Positions 1 through 7,706 of a DNA stretch of 64,000 nucleotides are shown in pieces. Position numbers and translations under genes: made by a program. Origin of the DNA: Blastopirellula marina (GTDB lineage: Bacteria > Planctomycetota > Planctomycetia > Pirellulales > Pirellulaceae); contig NZ_PUHY01000012.1 of the NCBI RefSeq assembly GCF_002967765.1, positions 1,054,001-1,118,000 of the forward strand, given 5' to 3'. The first letter of the stretch is position 1. The number at the start of each line of letters is the position of its first letter. The notes under the pieces are model-generated. The model saw only the letters and a list, made by a program, of their open reading frames with translations. It had not been told where the DNA came from and made no database searches.

Positions 1-1
1 T

Positions 2-871
2 GAGGCTGCTCGGAGGATGCAGTGCCAGAACAACCTCAAGCAGATTAGCCTGGCCACGCATCTTTACAACGACACTTATCGTGCTTTGCCGATGGGTGGG
101 TACGGCGGAGGTTTGTTTAGCTCCGCCATGGAGAACCTTCCCAACGCGATCAAGTATCGTCAGGTCAGCTGGGGGACGGCGCTGCTTCCGTACGTCGAGC
201 AGAACGCGTTGTACGATCAGTTCGATTCAAGCTTCTGGTATACCCAGGCCCCGAATCAGCAGATCTCGCAGACCAAACTGTCGGTCTTTGTGTGCCCGTC
301 GAACCCCAGCGGTGATCAGCTAAAGCCAAACGGGGATATTCCCACTTCAACAATCCTTTATGGCCGCAGCGACTATGGTGGAAACAACGGAGAACGTAGT
401 CTCCGCTGTAAGCCGGAGTCGGCCACCGGGGCATGCCAAAACAACTACGGAAACTCCGATTCTGGTCCGCGTGGCCCGGTTCAAGTGAGTCTGGCCGGAC
501 GGCCGAACATTGCCATGCGAAACATTACCGATGGAACATCGAATACGATTTGGGCTGGCGAAGCACCCAACGCGCAGCATGGCTTGTGGGCTGGGCATAA
601 GAATCTGTTCGATCAAAGTGCACCGGTCAACGCAAGAATCGGCGACAAAGAGCCTTGGCGAGATGCCGTCTGGCAATCATGCACGACCGCATTCGGAGAA
701 GTCGGCACCATGAAGTGCGACTACGGCCAAGAGTTTCACAGCTACCACCCCGGCGGATGCCTCTTCGCTTTCATGGACGGCCACGGAGTCTTCCTCTCCG
801 AGACGCTCGATCACAAGGTCTTCTGTGCCTTATTGAGTTACAAGGGAGGTGAAGTGGTCACGGACTTTTGA
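2..871 (+). CDS. DUF1559 domain protein (pseudopilin-like), 5' end missing
   Basis: The frame is open from the first bases of the window, and codons 5' of the first ATG read EAARR, which joins to MQCQNNLKQI. That is the segment just after the N-terminal methylation helix in planctomycete DUF1559 proteins. The gene therefore begins upstream and lacks its prepilin-type leader here. The C-terminus carries the family signature HPGG...FMDGHGVFL (near residues 246-262 of the visible part). Members are abundant exported, pseudopilin-like proteins in planctomycetes; the molecular role is unknown. The rest of the visible chain fits the family in length (about 290 residues). Confidence 0.9.
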   Translation, partial: EAARRMQCQNNLKQISLATHLYNDTYRALPMGGYGGGLFSSAMENLPNAIKYRQVSWGTALLPYVEQNALYDQFDSSFWYTQAPNQQISQTKLSVFVCPSNPSGDQLKPNGDIPTSTILYGRSDYGGNNGERSLRCKPESATGACQNNYGNSDSGPRGPVQVSLAGRPNIAMRNITDGTSNTIWAGEAPNAQHGLWAGHKNLFDQSAPVNARIGDKEPWRDAVWQSCTTAFGEVGTMKCDYGQEFHSYHPGGCLFAFMDGHGVFLSETLDHKVFCALLSYKGGEVVTDF

Positions 872-1292
872 TGGCTCGAGTTGATGTTCGCATCAATCGG
901 TCTTTCTCAGCGGTATCTCTAGCCCAGCTTCGGCCACTTCCATGATAGGCGTGGAGTCGTCGAGCGTCTTATCTGTGACTATATCGCGGGCAATATACTT
1001 CAGATGCCGTCGCGCGAAAAAAGTCTAAGCTAGGAAGCCGGCGAAGAGAACGACAGCGATCAAGTTCAGCGCGAGTATTGCTTTATACATGGTTCAGCTT
1101 GGGTTGCCATTACAGGCTTTGGTCAACAGAAGTTACCTTCTTCGGGACTTTTCCCGCATGATTGAGAAACGGACGGTGTGTTTCTCGATAGCAAGCGGGA
1201 CAATTGAACTACAAAGATCACGCCCTCCTTACGCATCTTGAAAGGCGGTCCTCACAACGATCAGCCAAGTATCGGGCAAGACAACGTCTAAG
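872..1292. other. Gap between DUF1559 gene and cassette region
   Basis: No convincing gene was found. It holds one tiny hydrophobic minus-strand reading frame (listed separately) and a short motif near 1221-1250 that recurs near 2615-2650. The minus strand from about 1290 downward is the downstream flank of the last cassette-like gene; the bases after its stop include GCATAAC, which resembles an attC outer core but has no matching second arm that I could find. Confidence 0.5.
1025..1090 (-). CDS. Possible 21-residue hydrophobic peptide
   Basis: A short minus-strand frame reads MYKAILALNLIAVVLFAGFLA and stop, that is, a basic start followed by one possible membrane helix. There is no clear ribosome-binding site, and a chance origin is quite possible. 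It is listed because it is the only structured coding candidate in this gap. Confidence 0.2.
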   Translation of the reverse strand: MYKAILALNLIAVVLFAGFLA

Positions 1293-1685
1293 TTATGCCC
1301 CGCCGCGTGGAGTGACGCGATCACCTTTTGACGGCTGATCACTTCGAATCCCAGTCAGCGTCAATCCAACCTGCTGGCCTTTTGAGGCTTGTTTTAGATC
1401 ACCTTGTTGGATCGATTCGATATTGTCAACGTCGACATCGACTGGCCCTGCAGATGTATGTACCACGAGCTTATCTCCTACGCGCACAGTACCATCGGTT
1501 ATCGTCCCCACCAAGATTACACGATCGACAGGCGGCTGGATATAGAACACCTCTTCGACGGTGAATTGCATCTTCCGTACCGTTGCTGTCGGTGCCGCCG
1601 CAGGACTTGTTGCGGGCGTTGTCGCATCACATCCGCAAAACGAAGTGCCGATGAGTAGGACGATTGTTGTTCGTAGAAAGGACAT
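1293..1685 (-). CDS. Lipoprotein-like protein with EF-Tu domain-2-like barrel
   Basis: About 130 residues. A hydrophobic N-terminus ends in a Cys-rich stretch (SFCGCDA), a loose lipoprotein signal. After a Pro/Ala linker, residues about 40-115 read FTVEEVFYI...VGTITDGTVRVGDKLVV, which is the pattern of the beta-barrel domain 2 of translational GTPases (as in FTIEDVF...GRVERGTIKVGDEV). There is no GTPase domain, so it is a stand-alone exported version of unknown role. A GTG five codons further upstream would lengthen the N-terminus, but the ATG at 1685 is preferred: it lies inside the GTTATG core at the edge of the attC-like hairpin at 1681-1774, as expected for a gene at the head of an integron cassette. 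The domain call is by eye. Confidence 0.7.
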   Translation of the reverse strand: MSFLRTTIVLLIGTSFCGCDATTPATSPAAAPTATVRKMQFTVEEVFYIQPPVDRVILVGTITDGTVRVGDKLVVHTSAGPVDVDVDNIESIQQGDLKQASKGQQVGLTLTGIRSDQPSKGDRVTPRGGA

Positions 1686-1774
1686 AACGTTACGGATCAC
1701 ACGGCTGCGGCGAACGATTCACCACTCCAAAAACCACCACTCCGCGGCTCGCCGTGCATCCGATCGTTACCCGC
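1681..1774 (-). repeat. attC-like recombination site (imperfect hairpin)
   Basis: On the minus strand the element runs from GCGGGTAAC (1774-1766) to GTTATGTCC (1688-1680). The inner arms GGATGCACGGC-GAGCCGCGG and CCGCAGCCGTGTGATCC are complementary with a few unpaired bases, and a variable middle of about 40 bp separates them. Outer cores of the form YAAC/GTTR, complementary inner arms and unpaired bases are the hallmarks of integron attC sites. It lies between the SUKH gene stop and the start of the next gene, as an attC should. Confidence 0.65.
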
Positions 1775-1778
1775 GTTC

Positions 1779-2261
1779 TTATCCGTCGCGATCGGAGCAT
1801 GCAATATCAGCCGCGTCAATTAAATCACGTTCATTGTCGAGCACATATTTGACGTAGTCAAAAAATGAAGGGAATACGATGTCCCCTGCAATATCGTCAG
1901 GCACGAATTCCCAACCAGTGATGTAAACGGAATGTGTGTTGGTGTCAGGGATAACTGTCGTGTCAAGTAGCACCACACCGCCGTCGTGGTGGTCATAAAG
2001 AACCACGAAGTTGTGCGGAAGACCGAGCGAATCGCGAGCAGTCAGCGTGTCTGTCACAGTGTCGGTGAGTGAGCAAATACCGGTTGCGTGCCAATATCCG
2101 TAGGTTGTGAGTAGCCAAGTAATGTCACTTGGGAGTTGCACGCCGAGCGATTCCTCAGCTGCGGAGATCGAAGCTTGCGTTTCAGGAAGCCGCCCCGCGA
2201 ACCAAATGTTGTTGTCTGCGACGAAGCGACGAAACGGATTAAGTGCGGAGTCAACCATCAT
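1779..2261 (-). CDS. SMI1/KNR4 (SUKH) family protein
   Basis: 160 residues, full length for a single SUKH domain. Seen features are an amphipathic N-terminal helix (ISAAEESLGVQLPSDITWLL) followed by the typical Y/G-rich turn, a hydrophobic strand region (FVVLYDHHDGGVVLLDT) and a C-terminal FPSFFDYVKYVL helix. SUKH proteins commonly act as immunity proteins against nuclease or other toxins in bacterial competition systems. No toxin gene is adjacent, so it is an orphan immunity-like gene. It sits between a cassette-start motif (2268-2274) and an attC-like hairpin (1681-1774), so it is read as an integron cassette. Confidence 0.75.
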   Translation of the reverse strand: MMVDSALNPFRRFVADNNIWFAGRLPETQASISAAEESLGVQLPSDITWLLTTYGYWHATGICSLTDTVTDTLTARDSLGLPHNFVVLYDHHDGGVVLLDTTVIPDTNTHSVYITGWEFVPDDIAGDIVFPSFFDYVKYVLDNERDLIDAADIACSDRDG

Positions 2262-2267
2262 TCATTC

Positions 2268-2274
2268 GGGTAAC
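2268..2274 (-). promoter_or_regulatory. Cassette-start core (GTTACCC)
   Basis: Read on the minus strand, the sequence around this core is CTAGTTACCCGAATGAA, almost identical to CTAGTTATCCGAATGAA at 3310-3330. It lies just after the stop codon of the integrase remnant and 7 bases before the SUKH start codon. I read it as the recombination point (attI or attC right end) of the SUKH cassette. Confidence 0.5.
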
Positions 2275-2280
2275 TAGTGT

Positions 2281-2549
2281 TTATTCGGAATCCAGGCTGT
2301 CGCAGTCAGCCGGGCTGCGGACGCCACGGCCTTCCTGTTTCAAAACATGAGTATAAATCATCGCCGTCATAACATCACTGTAACCAGGGAATTCCTGTAC
2401 TGTGCGGATGTCATAGCCCGATTCGATCAGATGGGTTGCGAACGAAGAACCACTGCGGAGATTGCCTTCGACAGGGTAGATTCGTGCAAGTGATGACGCT
2501 GCCGAATACGACTGCGAGGATCAACAATCCCGCAGGACCAATCCTTGCA
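2281..2549 (-). pseudogene. Integron integrase (IntI-type tyrosine recombinase), C-terminal remnant
   Basis: Two frames on the minus strand together give the end of an integron integrase. Frame one (2549-2457) reads [23 protein letters not shown], like the IntI segment DPRSG..RRHH..E. Frame two (2460-2281) reads [23 protein letters not shown], then [18 protein letters not shown] and GRGVRSPAD before the stop, which is the box II and catalytic-tyrosine end of IntI. About 20 residues are missing at the frame change. The LGH motif is GY here and the N-terminal two thirds of the protein are absent, so it must be inactive. The catalytic-tyrosine context MIYTHV survives. It points the same way as the cassette-like genes. 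Confidence 0.8.
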
Positions 2550-2660
2550 ATGATCTGAGTCCTCGAACTTCATGCACCTCCCAGGTCGAAACGTCATGTT
2601 CTGAAATAACAAGTGACCAATGTCATGCCCTCCTCATGCATCATTGCTTGAAAAAATTGT

Positions 2661-2754
2661 GGTTTGTCCGATGCGTGCCTAGGACGCGGCCATCCAGCTT
2701 TGATTTGGGAAACCGCGCGATCCGCGGCTCGGTGTTCATCGCTTTGTTATCCGC
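2661..2754 (-). repeat. Degenerate attC-like site
   Basis: The minus strand begins with GCGGATAAC (2754-2746), which contains the stop codon of the neighbouring gene. Next come GCGATGAACACCGAGCCGCGG and, after a spacer, CCGCGTCCTAGGCACGCATC. The left arm closely matches that of the attC-like site at 1681-1774 (GATG-AC-CCGAGCCGCGGA shared). The right outer core is not recognisable, so this copy is probably decayed. Confidence 0.5.
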
Positions 2755-3289
2755 TTTCTTCCGTCACAATCCTTTGATGTCGATTCCGCCTGAGAATCAA
2801 GATGAGAATGATCGGCAATGCAATGACTGAAACGTCGGCAATGACTGGAGAAGCAAAAGCTCCACGAATCACGATGGCATTTGATGGAATAACTAGGGTC
2901 TGTGCGGCGGTAGACGCCTCAACATATTCATGCCGAATAAACACGACAGAGCCATTGAGCCGGTTGCGGGCTTGAAAACTTGCTGGCGGTTGAGAGCTTA
3001 CTGCGCATCGCGAAATCGGGATCACCAGTAGGTCCGATCGCTCGTCCATTACGTTGTAAGAGTATCCAGGAAAAGACGCAGCTACCGAATCCGAGATTGT
3101 GCGTCGGAACCAGCGCCTATAGTCCTTCTCTCCGTGGATGCGGTATTCGTCAATATGCTGTACTGCCTCTGTAGGCCTATCTTGAATGCACCCGGCTAAC
3201 TCTACAGCTGGTATGCGAAACCATCCGATCCAGAGAGCAACGCCAGCAGTCAGAATGAATAACTCGCCAAGTGAAAAGCGTTTAGGCAT
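2747..3289 (-). CDS. Small membrane protein in a cassette-like unit
   Basis: 180 residues with two predicted membrane segments, one at residues about 9-25 (FILTAGVALWIGW) and one near 150-165 (VSVIALPIILILIL), and a soluble region of about 120 residues between them. The start MPKRFSLGELFILTA resembles a common family of short planctomycete membrane proteins of unknown role. The stop codon overlaps the outer core of the attC-like site at 2661-2754, and the start follows the cassette-start motif near 3321, so it is read as a cassette gene. No function can be assigned. Confidence 0.65.
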   Translation of the reverse strand: MPKRFSLGELFILTAGVALWIGWFRIPAVELAGCIQDRPTEAVQHIDEYRIHGEKDYRRWFRRTISDSVAASFPGYSYNVMDERSDLLVIPISRCAVSSQPPASFQARNRLNGSVVFIRHEYVEASTAAQTLVIPSNAIVIRGAFASPVIADVSVIALPIILILILRRNRHQRIVTEESG

Positions 3290-3703
3290 GCGTTAGACCC
3301 AGATCGACTTCGCTTCATTCGGATAACTAGACTTCTAAACACAACAAACGATTGACCCTTGACGGCAAGGCGCTAATTACTATCCATACGCAAAGAATCA
3401 CTCGGACACACTTATTTTGTCACACGCTGTACCAATGACGCCAACAAATTACATCGATCCGGCGGACGATTCCAGCAGCAACTAACTTTCGACACAAATT
3501 GCAGATAGTCCAGCTCAACGCAGCGTTATCAATAATGACCTTCGCTCTTCAACCGTATCCATTCGGCAAGTCCGTCGTTGGTGGACTTGGCACTCACCCC
3601 AACCTTGATTCATTTGGACGTTAGGAGCTAAGGACGAATCGTCCTGAGCATCTTTTGGGATTTACAACATCGTCAACTACAAGCTTAACAACTCCCACAC
3701 AAA
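3290..3703. other. Gene-free flank of the integron remnant
   Basis: About 400 bp without a supported gene. Its one recognised element is the core ggataac at 3321-3327. On the minus strand this reads CTAGTTATCCGAATGAA, matching the motif before the SUKH gene, and marks the head of the membrane-protein cassette. Base composition is more AT-rich than in the flanking housekeeping genes. I could not recognise integrase sequence upstream of the motif. Confidence 0.5.
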
Positions 3704-3738
3704 AAAAGAGCCGGACCTCAAATGGGCCCGGCTCTTTT
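3704..3738 (-). terminator. Terminator of the TIM-barrel isomerase gene
   Basis: An 11-bp stem (aaaagagccgg / ccggctctttt) with a 13-base loop lies just past the stop of the minus-strand gene at 3767. The minus strand continues into a T run. Confidence 0.85.
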
Positions 3739-3766
3739 CAATTCACTCTCAAGCAGCGTTGTCCAT

Positions 3767-4771
3767 TTACTGCTTCTCTTTATCAAATGCCGAGTCGAAC
3801 GCCACGTCGCTCGGGGCGAAGTCGATGCTGCGGACGAATTCGCAAGACTCTTCGGCCCCATGCAGGCGGTCCATGCCGCTGTCTTCCCACTCGATGCTTA
3901 AGGGGCCGGTGTACTGGATGTCGTTCAAGGCGCGGATGATTTCCTCGAAGTTCACGCCGCCATGGCCAGGGCTGCGGAAGTTCCAACCGCGGCGATGATC
4001 GCCGAAGTCGATGTGGCTACCGAGGATCCCAGTACGACCGTTGAGTGTGGTGATTGCGTCCTTGATGTGGACGTGATAGATGCGGTCTGGGAAGTAACGA
4101 ATGAATTCGACCGGGTCGATTCCTTGCCAAAGCAGGTGGCTTGGGTCGAAGTTGAAGCCGAACTCTTCGCGGTGACCGATTGCATCCAGGGCCTTTTCGG
4201 CGCTGTAAATGTCAAAGGCGATTTCAGTCGGATGAACTTCCAGACCGAACTTGATGCCGCACTCGCCGAATACGTCCATGATCGGGTTCCAGCGATCGGC
4301 GAACAGCTTGAAGCCATCGTCGATCATCTTTGGTGGAACCGGTGGGAAGCTGTACAGAAGATGCCAGATGCTGGAACCGGTAAAGCCGTTGACGACCGGC
4401 ACGCCAAACTTCTGGGCGGCGCGGGCAGCATTCTTCACGGCTTCGGCGGCACGATCGTTGACGCCAGCCGGATCGCCATCGCCCCAAACCGATTCAGGCA
4501 AGATTGCTTTGTGACGCTCGTCGATGATATCGCATACAGCCTGGCCGCACAGATGCGTGCTAATCGACCAGCAACCGAGGTCGTACTTGTCGAGCTGTTC
4601 GCGTTTTTTATCGCAATAGTCGTCTTCGGTGACAGCCCGGTCGACCTCGAAGTGATCGCCCCAGCAGGCCAATTCAAGACCGTCGAAACCAAACCCTTTC
4701 ATGGTTTTGGCCATATCGTCCAGTTTCATGTCCGCCCATTGGCCGGTGAACATCGTGACAGGTCGAGCCAT
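3767..4771 (-). CDS. Sugar phosphate isomerase/epimerase (xylose isomerase-like TIM barrel)
   Basis: 334 residues, full length for the AP-endonuclease-2/xylose-isomerase-like superfamily. Likely metal ligands and barrel-strand ends are E178 (GLEVHP), D209 ([10 protein letters not shown]), H233/H235 (HVHIKD) and E294 (IEWED), the usual pattern of divalent-metal sugar isomerases. No signal peptide, so cytoplasmic. The exact sugar substrate cannot be read from sequence; planctomycete genomes carry many such paralogues. Transcribed alone and closed by the terminator at 3704-3738. Confidence 0.88.
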   Translation of the reverse strand: MARPVTMFTGQWADMKLDDMAKTMKGFGFDGLELACWGDHFEVDRAVTEDDYCDKKREQLDKYDLGCWSISTHLCGQAVCDIIDERHKAILPESVWGDGDPAGVNDRAAEAVKNAARAAQKFGVPVVNGFTGSSIWHLLYSFPPVPPKMIDDGFKLFADRWNPIMDVFGECGIKFGLEVHPTEIAFDIYSAEKALDAIGHREEFGFNFDPSHLLWQGIDPVEFIRYFPDRIYHVHIKDAITTLNGRTGILGSHIDFGDHRRGWNFRSPGHGGVNFEEIIRALNDIQYTGPLSIEWEDSGMDRLHGAEESCEFVRSIDFAPSDVAFDSAFDKEKQ

Positions 4772-4991
4772 GCTGTGCTCCTTACTCGGTGAAAAACGCG
4801 TCGATGGAATGTCTATGCAAAAGTTCGGGGAACCTACTGAATCGGTATTTTGTCGCTTGCCGTGGCAGGATGCAACCAGACAGACCTGACCAGTAAAGGA
4901 TTTCCAAGGGTAGTGATTTTGCCAATCCGGGGGGCTGCCGCGAATAGGATGCTATATTGAAGCGAGGATCCATTCATAGGAGTTTGAAGTA

Positions 4992-6020
4992 ATGCGCGCA
5001 ATCCGAACGTCGCTGTCCCTTTTGCTGGCTGTCGCTTTTTTCGGCTTGGCGAGCGCCGAACATCGCGTCACGCTTGAGGTGATCACGGAAAAGGGGATCT
5101 CGATCACCGCACTTCAGGCCTGGAGCAAGCTGCTGCAAGATAAGGGGGCCGATAGCGTTCAGGTGCGGGGCGGACACGACGGCGAAAAAGTCGAGATCGA
5201 AGAACTCGGATCCGGACGGACGAAGTCGTTCAAAGTGAAAGCAATCCTCTCGACGAACGAAACCTTGCATATGCCGGACGGCAAGCGGTTTACCAAGCGA
5301 AATATCGGTGATTTACCGGCCTGGTTCAATCGCATCAAGGTCGGGGGGGAAGAAGAGCTGAAGCGTGCACCGGGCAAAGATGGTATGACCGCCCCAGAAC
5401 GGGAGGACTTAAGATCGAAACTCGCCAAGAAGATTGATTTCGATACGAAGGGAGAACCGCTCGCCGATGTTCTTGGTCGTATCCGCGAAACGACAGGACT
5501 TGAGTTTCGAGCCTCCCCATCGATCATCGCCCGGGCGCAGAATCTTGCGGCGATGGACGATGTGAAAGGATTGAGCTGTGGAACCGCAATGGCGATCCTC
5601 CTCCGCCCGCACAGCATGGTGATGGTTCCCAAGCGTGAGGTAGGGGGCGCGGTCCGGTTGCATGTATTTCCGCTAGGCGGGCAAGACGATGCGTGGCCGA
5701 TCGGTCATCAGCCGCAGGAGAACGCCGGTCAAACCTGTCCGGTACTTTTTCAGTTCATTGATGTCGAAATCAACCGAAAACCGCTTGAGGAAGTACTCGC
5801 GGCGATTCTACCCCGGCTGAAAACGCCGTTGTATCGCGATCATTACAAAATCGAGAAAGACAACCTCAATCTAAACGTCGACGTCCGCTTTCCGAAGGAC
5901 AAAACCTTCTACAAGAAAATCTTAGATCATGTTCTTTATCAAGCGATGCTGACCCTAGAGCTCAAGGTCGACGAAGCGGGGACTCCCTTTTTGTGGGTAA
6001 CTTCGGCAAAACGCGGGTAA
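4992..6020 (+). CDS. Exported protein with two STN-like repeats
   Basis: 342 residues with a signal peptide (about residues 1-22, ending GLASA). The chain contains two related units near residues 146-215 and 253-340, each opening with a D/V-E-x-(G/R)-(E/K)-P-L-x-(D/E)-V-L pattern and a following hydrophobic helix. These resemble the short secretin/TonB N-terminal (STN) fold often found in planctomycete exported proteins. The function is unknown. ATG at 4992 follows GGAG at 4979-4982. Confidence 0.7.
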   Translation: MRAIRTSLSLLLAVAFFGLASAEHRVTLEVITEKGISITALQAWSKLLQDKGADSVQVRGGHDGEKVEIEELGSGRTKSFKVKAILSTNETLHMPDGKRFTKRNIGDLPAWFNRIKVGGEEELKRAPGKDGMTAPEREDLRSKLAKKIDFDTKGEPLADVLGRIRETTGLEFRASPSIIARAQNLAAMDDVKGLSCGTAMAILLRPHSMVMVPKREVGGAVRLHVFPLGGQDDAWPIGHQPQENAGQTCPVLFQFIDVEINRKPLEEVLAAILPRLKTPLYRDHYKIEKDNLNLNVDVRFPKDKTFYKKILDHVLYQAMLTLELKVDEAGTPFLWVTSAKRG

Positions 6021-6132
6021 CCCGAAGCTGTTAACTTGGGATTCTTTGATTAGAATTGTTTGAAATCGCGCAGCGTCGTCTGACGTTGCTGCACTAAGAA
6101 TCCCACCTTCAACTGCTTGGATAACCGCACGC

Positions 6133-7593
6133 ATGTTTTCTCGCTTTGCTTGCCAAACAACGGCGCGCCGCTGGTTTCATTGTCTCTTGGCTACCTCTCC
6201 GCTGCTTCTGGTAGGCCTGGCTGCTGCTAGTGTCGAAGACAATGAAATGGCGGCCTGGAAAAAGAACGACGAAGTCCCCAGCTACTTCGTCGACTTGGGT
6301 GATCAGCGGTGGTTGGAAGTGGAACCAAGCGGCAAAGAGTTTCGCTTCGAGGAACTTGAACGCAAAGACCAACAGGTCGAACTGATCGATCGTCGACGAA
6401 ACATTAAGGTGAATCTCCACGCCGATTATGCTGAGCTGTCCATGCAAGGCAAACCATACGTCCGTTGGCGTAAAGGGGAGTGGGTTAAGTCGGAAGACTT
6501 GCCAGACTATGCCCAGGTTTCACCTGTCGATCACAAAGTGCGATTGATCTACTTTGTACCGACCGATCGTGAGCCTACGGCCAACTTTCGTGAGAAGATC
6601 AATACGTTGATGCACTTCGTCAACGAAACCTATAAGTATGAATTCCGTCGTCGTGGCTTGCCCGATCGTGGACTCGTGTTCGAAACGGACGACGAAGGTG
6701 TGCCGATCGTCCATTTGTTGCATGGGAAGAACAAAGCTCAGTACTACAACGGCGCGCCGAACTACGATCCTTATTTCCAATTGCGACAGTTGCGTCCCGA
6801 AATTCCTAAGAGCATCGGAAACGAGCACACGCACTTGGTAGTGACCTTTTTGGAAACGTACGACTCAGGCCCCAATCAATTTGAATGGCCAGGCGGTATC
6901 GCCCTCGGTGGCTGGCGTTCGGCCGACGGTGGCACCGCAAATTTCTCGGCTTGGGTACTGCAAGACATGTTCTGTGCGACCAACATCGATGATCAAAAGA
7001 AGCTATTTCGCGATCGCACGCCGATTGAAGGACGCACCGCATTAGGATATGGCCGAAAGAACTCGCCGCGATTCGAGTTCATTGAAGACGGCATGGGGGC
7101 CGTGATCCATGAAGTGGGGCACGCATTGGGATTACCGCATGATCAGCGTGATGATCGACATTACATCATGGGAAATGGATTTCGTAAGATGAGCGTGAAC
7201 TTGGATGAGAACACGCCTGTCGAGCAGCGAGCTCGTTTCTCCGATGCGAACGCTCGGATTCTTGCCCAGTCGCGGCTGCTCAATCCAGAGGTCGATTTAA
7301 CAGACCGAGAGTCTCCCAAGTTCGAGCTTTCACTCAGCAACACCGATCAACGGAACGTTTTCAAAGCCAAAGTGAAAGCTACCGATGACAAGGGGTTAAG
7401 GGCCGTGCTCTTCTTCGATGATGTGCGCGGCAGTGTCGTCGACGGCGATGACATGGATGGACAAGCCGCGGAGAAAGAGCTTGAGCTGGAGCTTCGCAAA
7501 GATGAGAAGGAGAACAGCGTTCGCCTGGAAGTGAAAGTGGTTGACCAAGGGGGCAACATTTCCACCGCCCGCGTTACGCACAAATTGCCGTAA
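6133..7593 (+). CDS. Exported zinc metalloprotease-like protein (metzincin motif)
   Basis: 486 residues. An N-terminal hydrophobic segment (about 16-33) suggests export. Residues about 50-115 form a small beta domain seen at the N-terminus of other planctomycete exported proteins (WLEVEPSGKEFRFEEL, then VELIDRRRNIKV). The catalytic motif HEVGHALGLPH lies at 326-336, matching HExxHxxGxxH of metzincins, with a possible Met-turn at IMG (345-347). The C-terminal part is a predicted beta-sandwich. Substrate unknown. Upstream of 6133 there is no competing gene; the strong hairpin at 7619-7645 closes it. Confidence 0.85.
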   Translation: MFSRFACQTTARRWFHCLLATSPLLLVGLAAASVEDNEMAAWKKNDEVPSYFVDLGDQRWLEVEPSGKEFRFEELERKDQQVELIDRRRNIKVNLHADYAELSMQGKPYVRWRKGEWVKSEDLPDYAQVSPVDHKVRLIYFVPTDREPTANFREKINTLMHFVNETYKYEFRRRGLPDRGLVFETDDEGVPIVHLLHGKNKAQYYNGAPNYDPYFQLRQLRPEIPKSIGNEHTHLVVTFLETYDSGPNQFEWPGGIALGGWRSADGGTANFSAWVLQDMFCATNIDDQKKLFRDRTPIEGRTALGYGRKNSPRFEFIEDGMGAVIHEVGHALGLPHDQRDDRHYIMGNGFRKMSVNLDENTPVEQRARFSDANARILAQSRLLNPEVDLTDRESPKFELSLSNTDQRNVFKAKVKATDDKGLRAVLFFDDVRGSVVDGDDMDGQAAEKELELELRKDEKENSVRLEVKVVDQGGNISTARVTHKLP

Positions 7594-7614
7594 CACCTTT
7601 TGGGACAAGAAAAC

Positions 7615-7650
7615 AAAACGCACCAGGGTCGGTGACCCTGGTGCGATTTT
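7615..7650 (+). terminator. Terminator after the metalloprotease gene
   Basis: A perfect 12-bp stem, cgcaccagggtc / gaccctggtgcg, with a 3-base loop is followed by attttg. An A run precedes it, so it may also serve the minus-strand gene that ends at 7707. Confidence 0.9.
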
Positions 7651-7706
7651 GTGCATGATGGTGCGAGTTCGAGCAAAGGGGGCTCGAGCTTGGATTTCAC
7701 CAAGCT

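Noticed and set aside
2636-2830. Small plus-strand frame over the attC-like site
   Set aside because: It covers a repeat and the end of the cassette gene and has no coding signature.
3962-4792. Long open frame opposite the TIM-barrel isomerase gene
   Set aside because: It is antisense to a strongly supported isomerase with intact family motifs and shows no family of its own.
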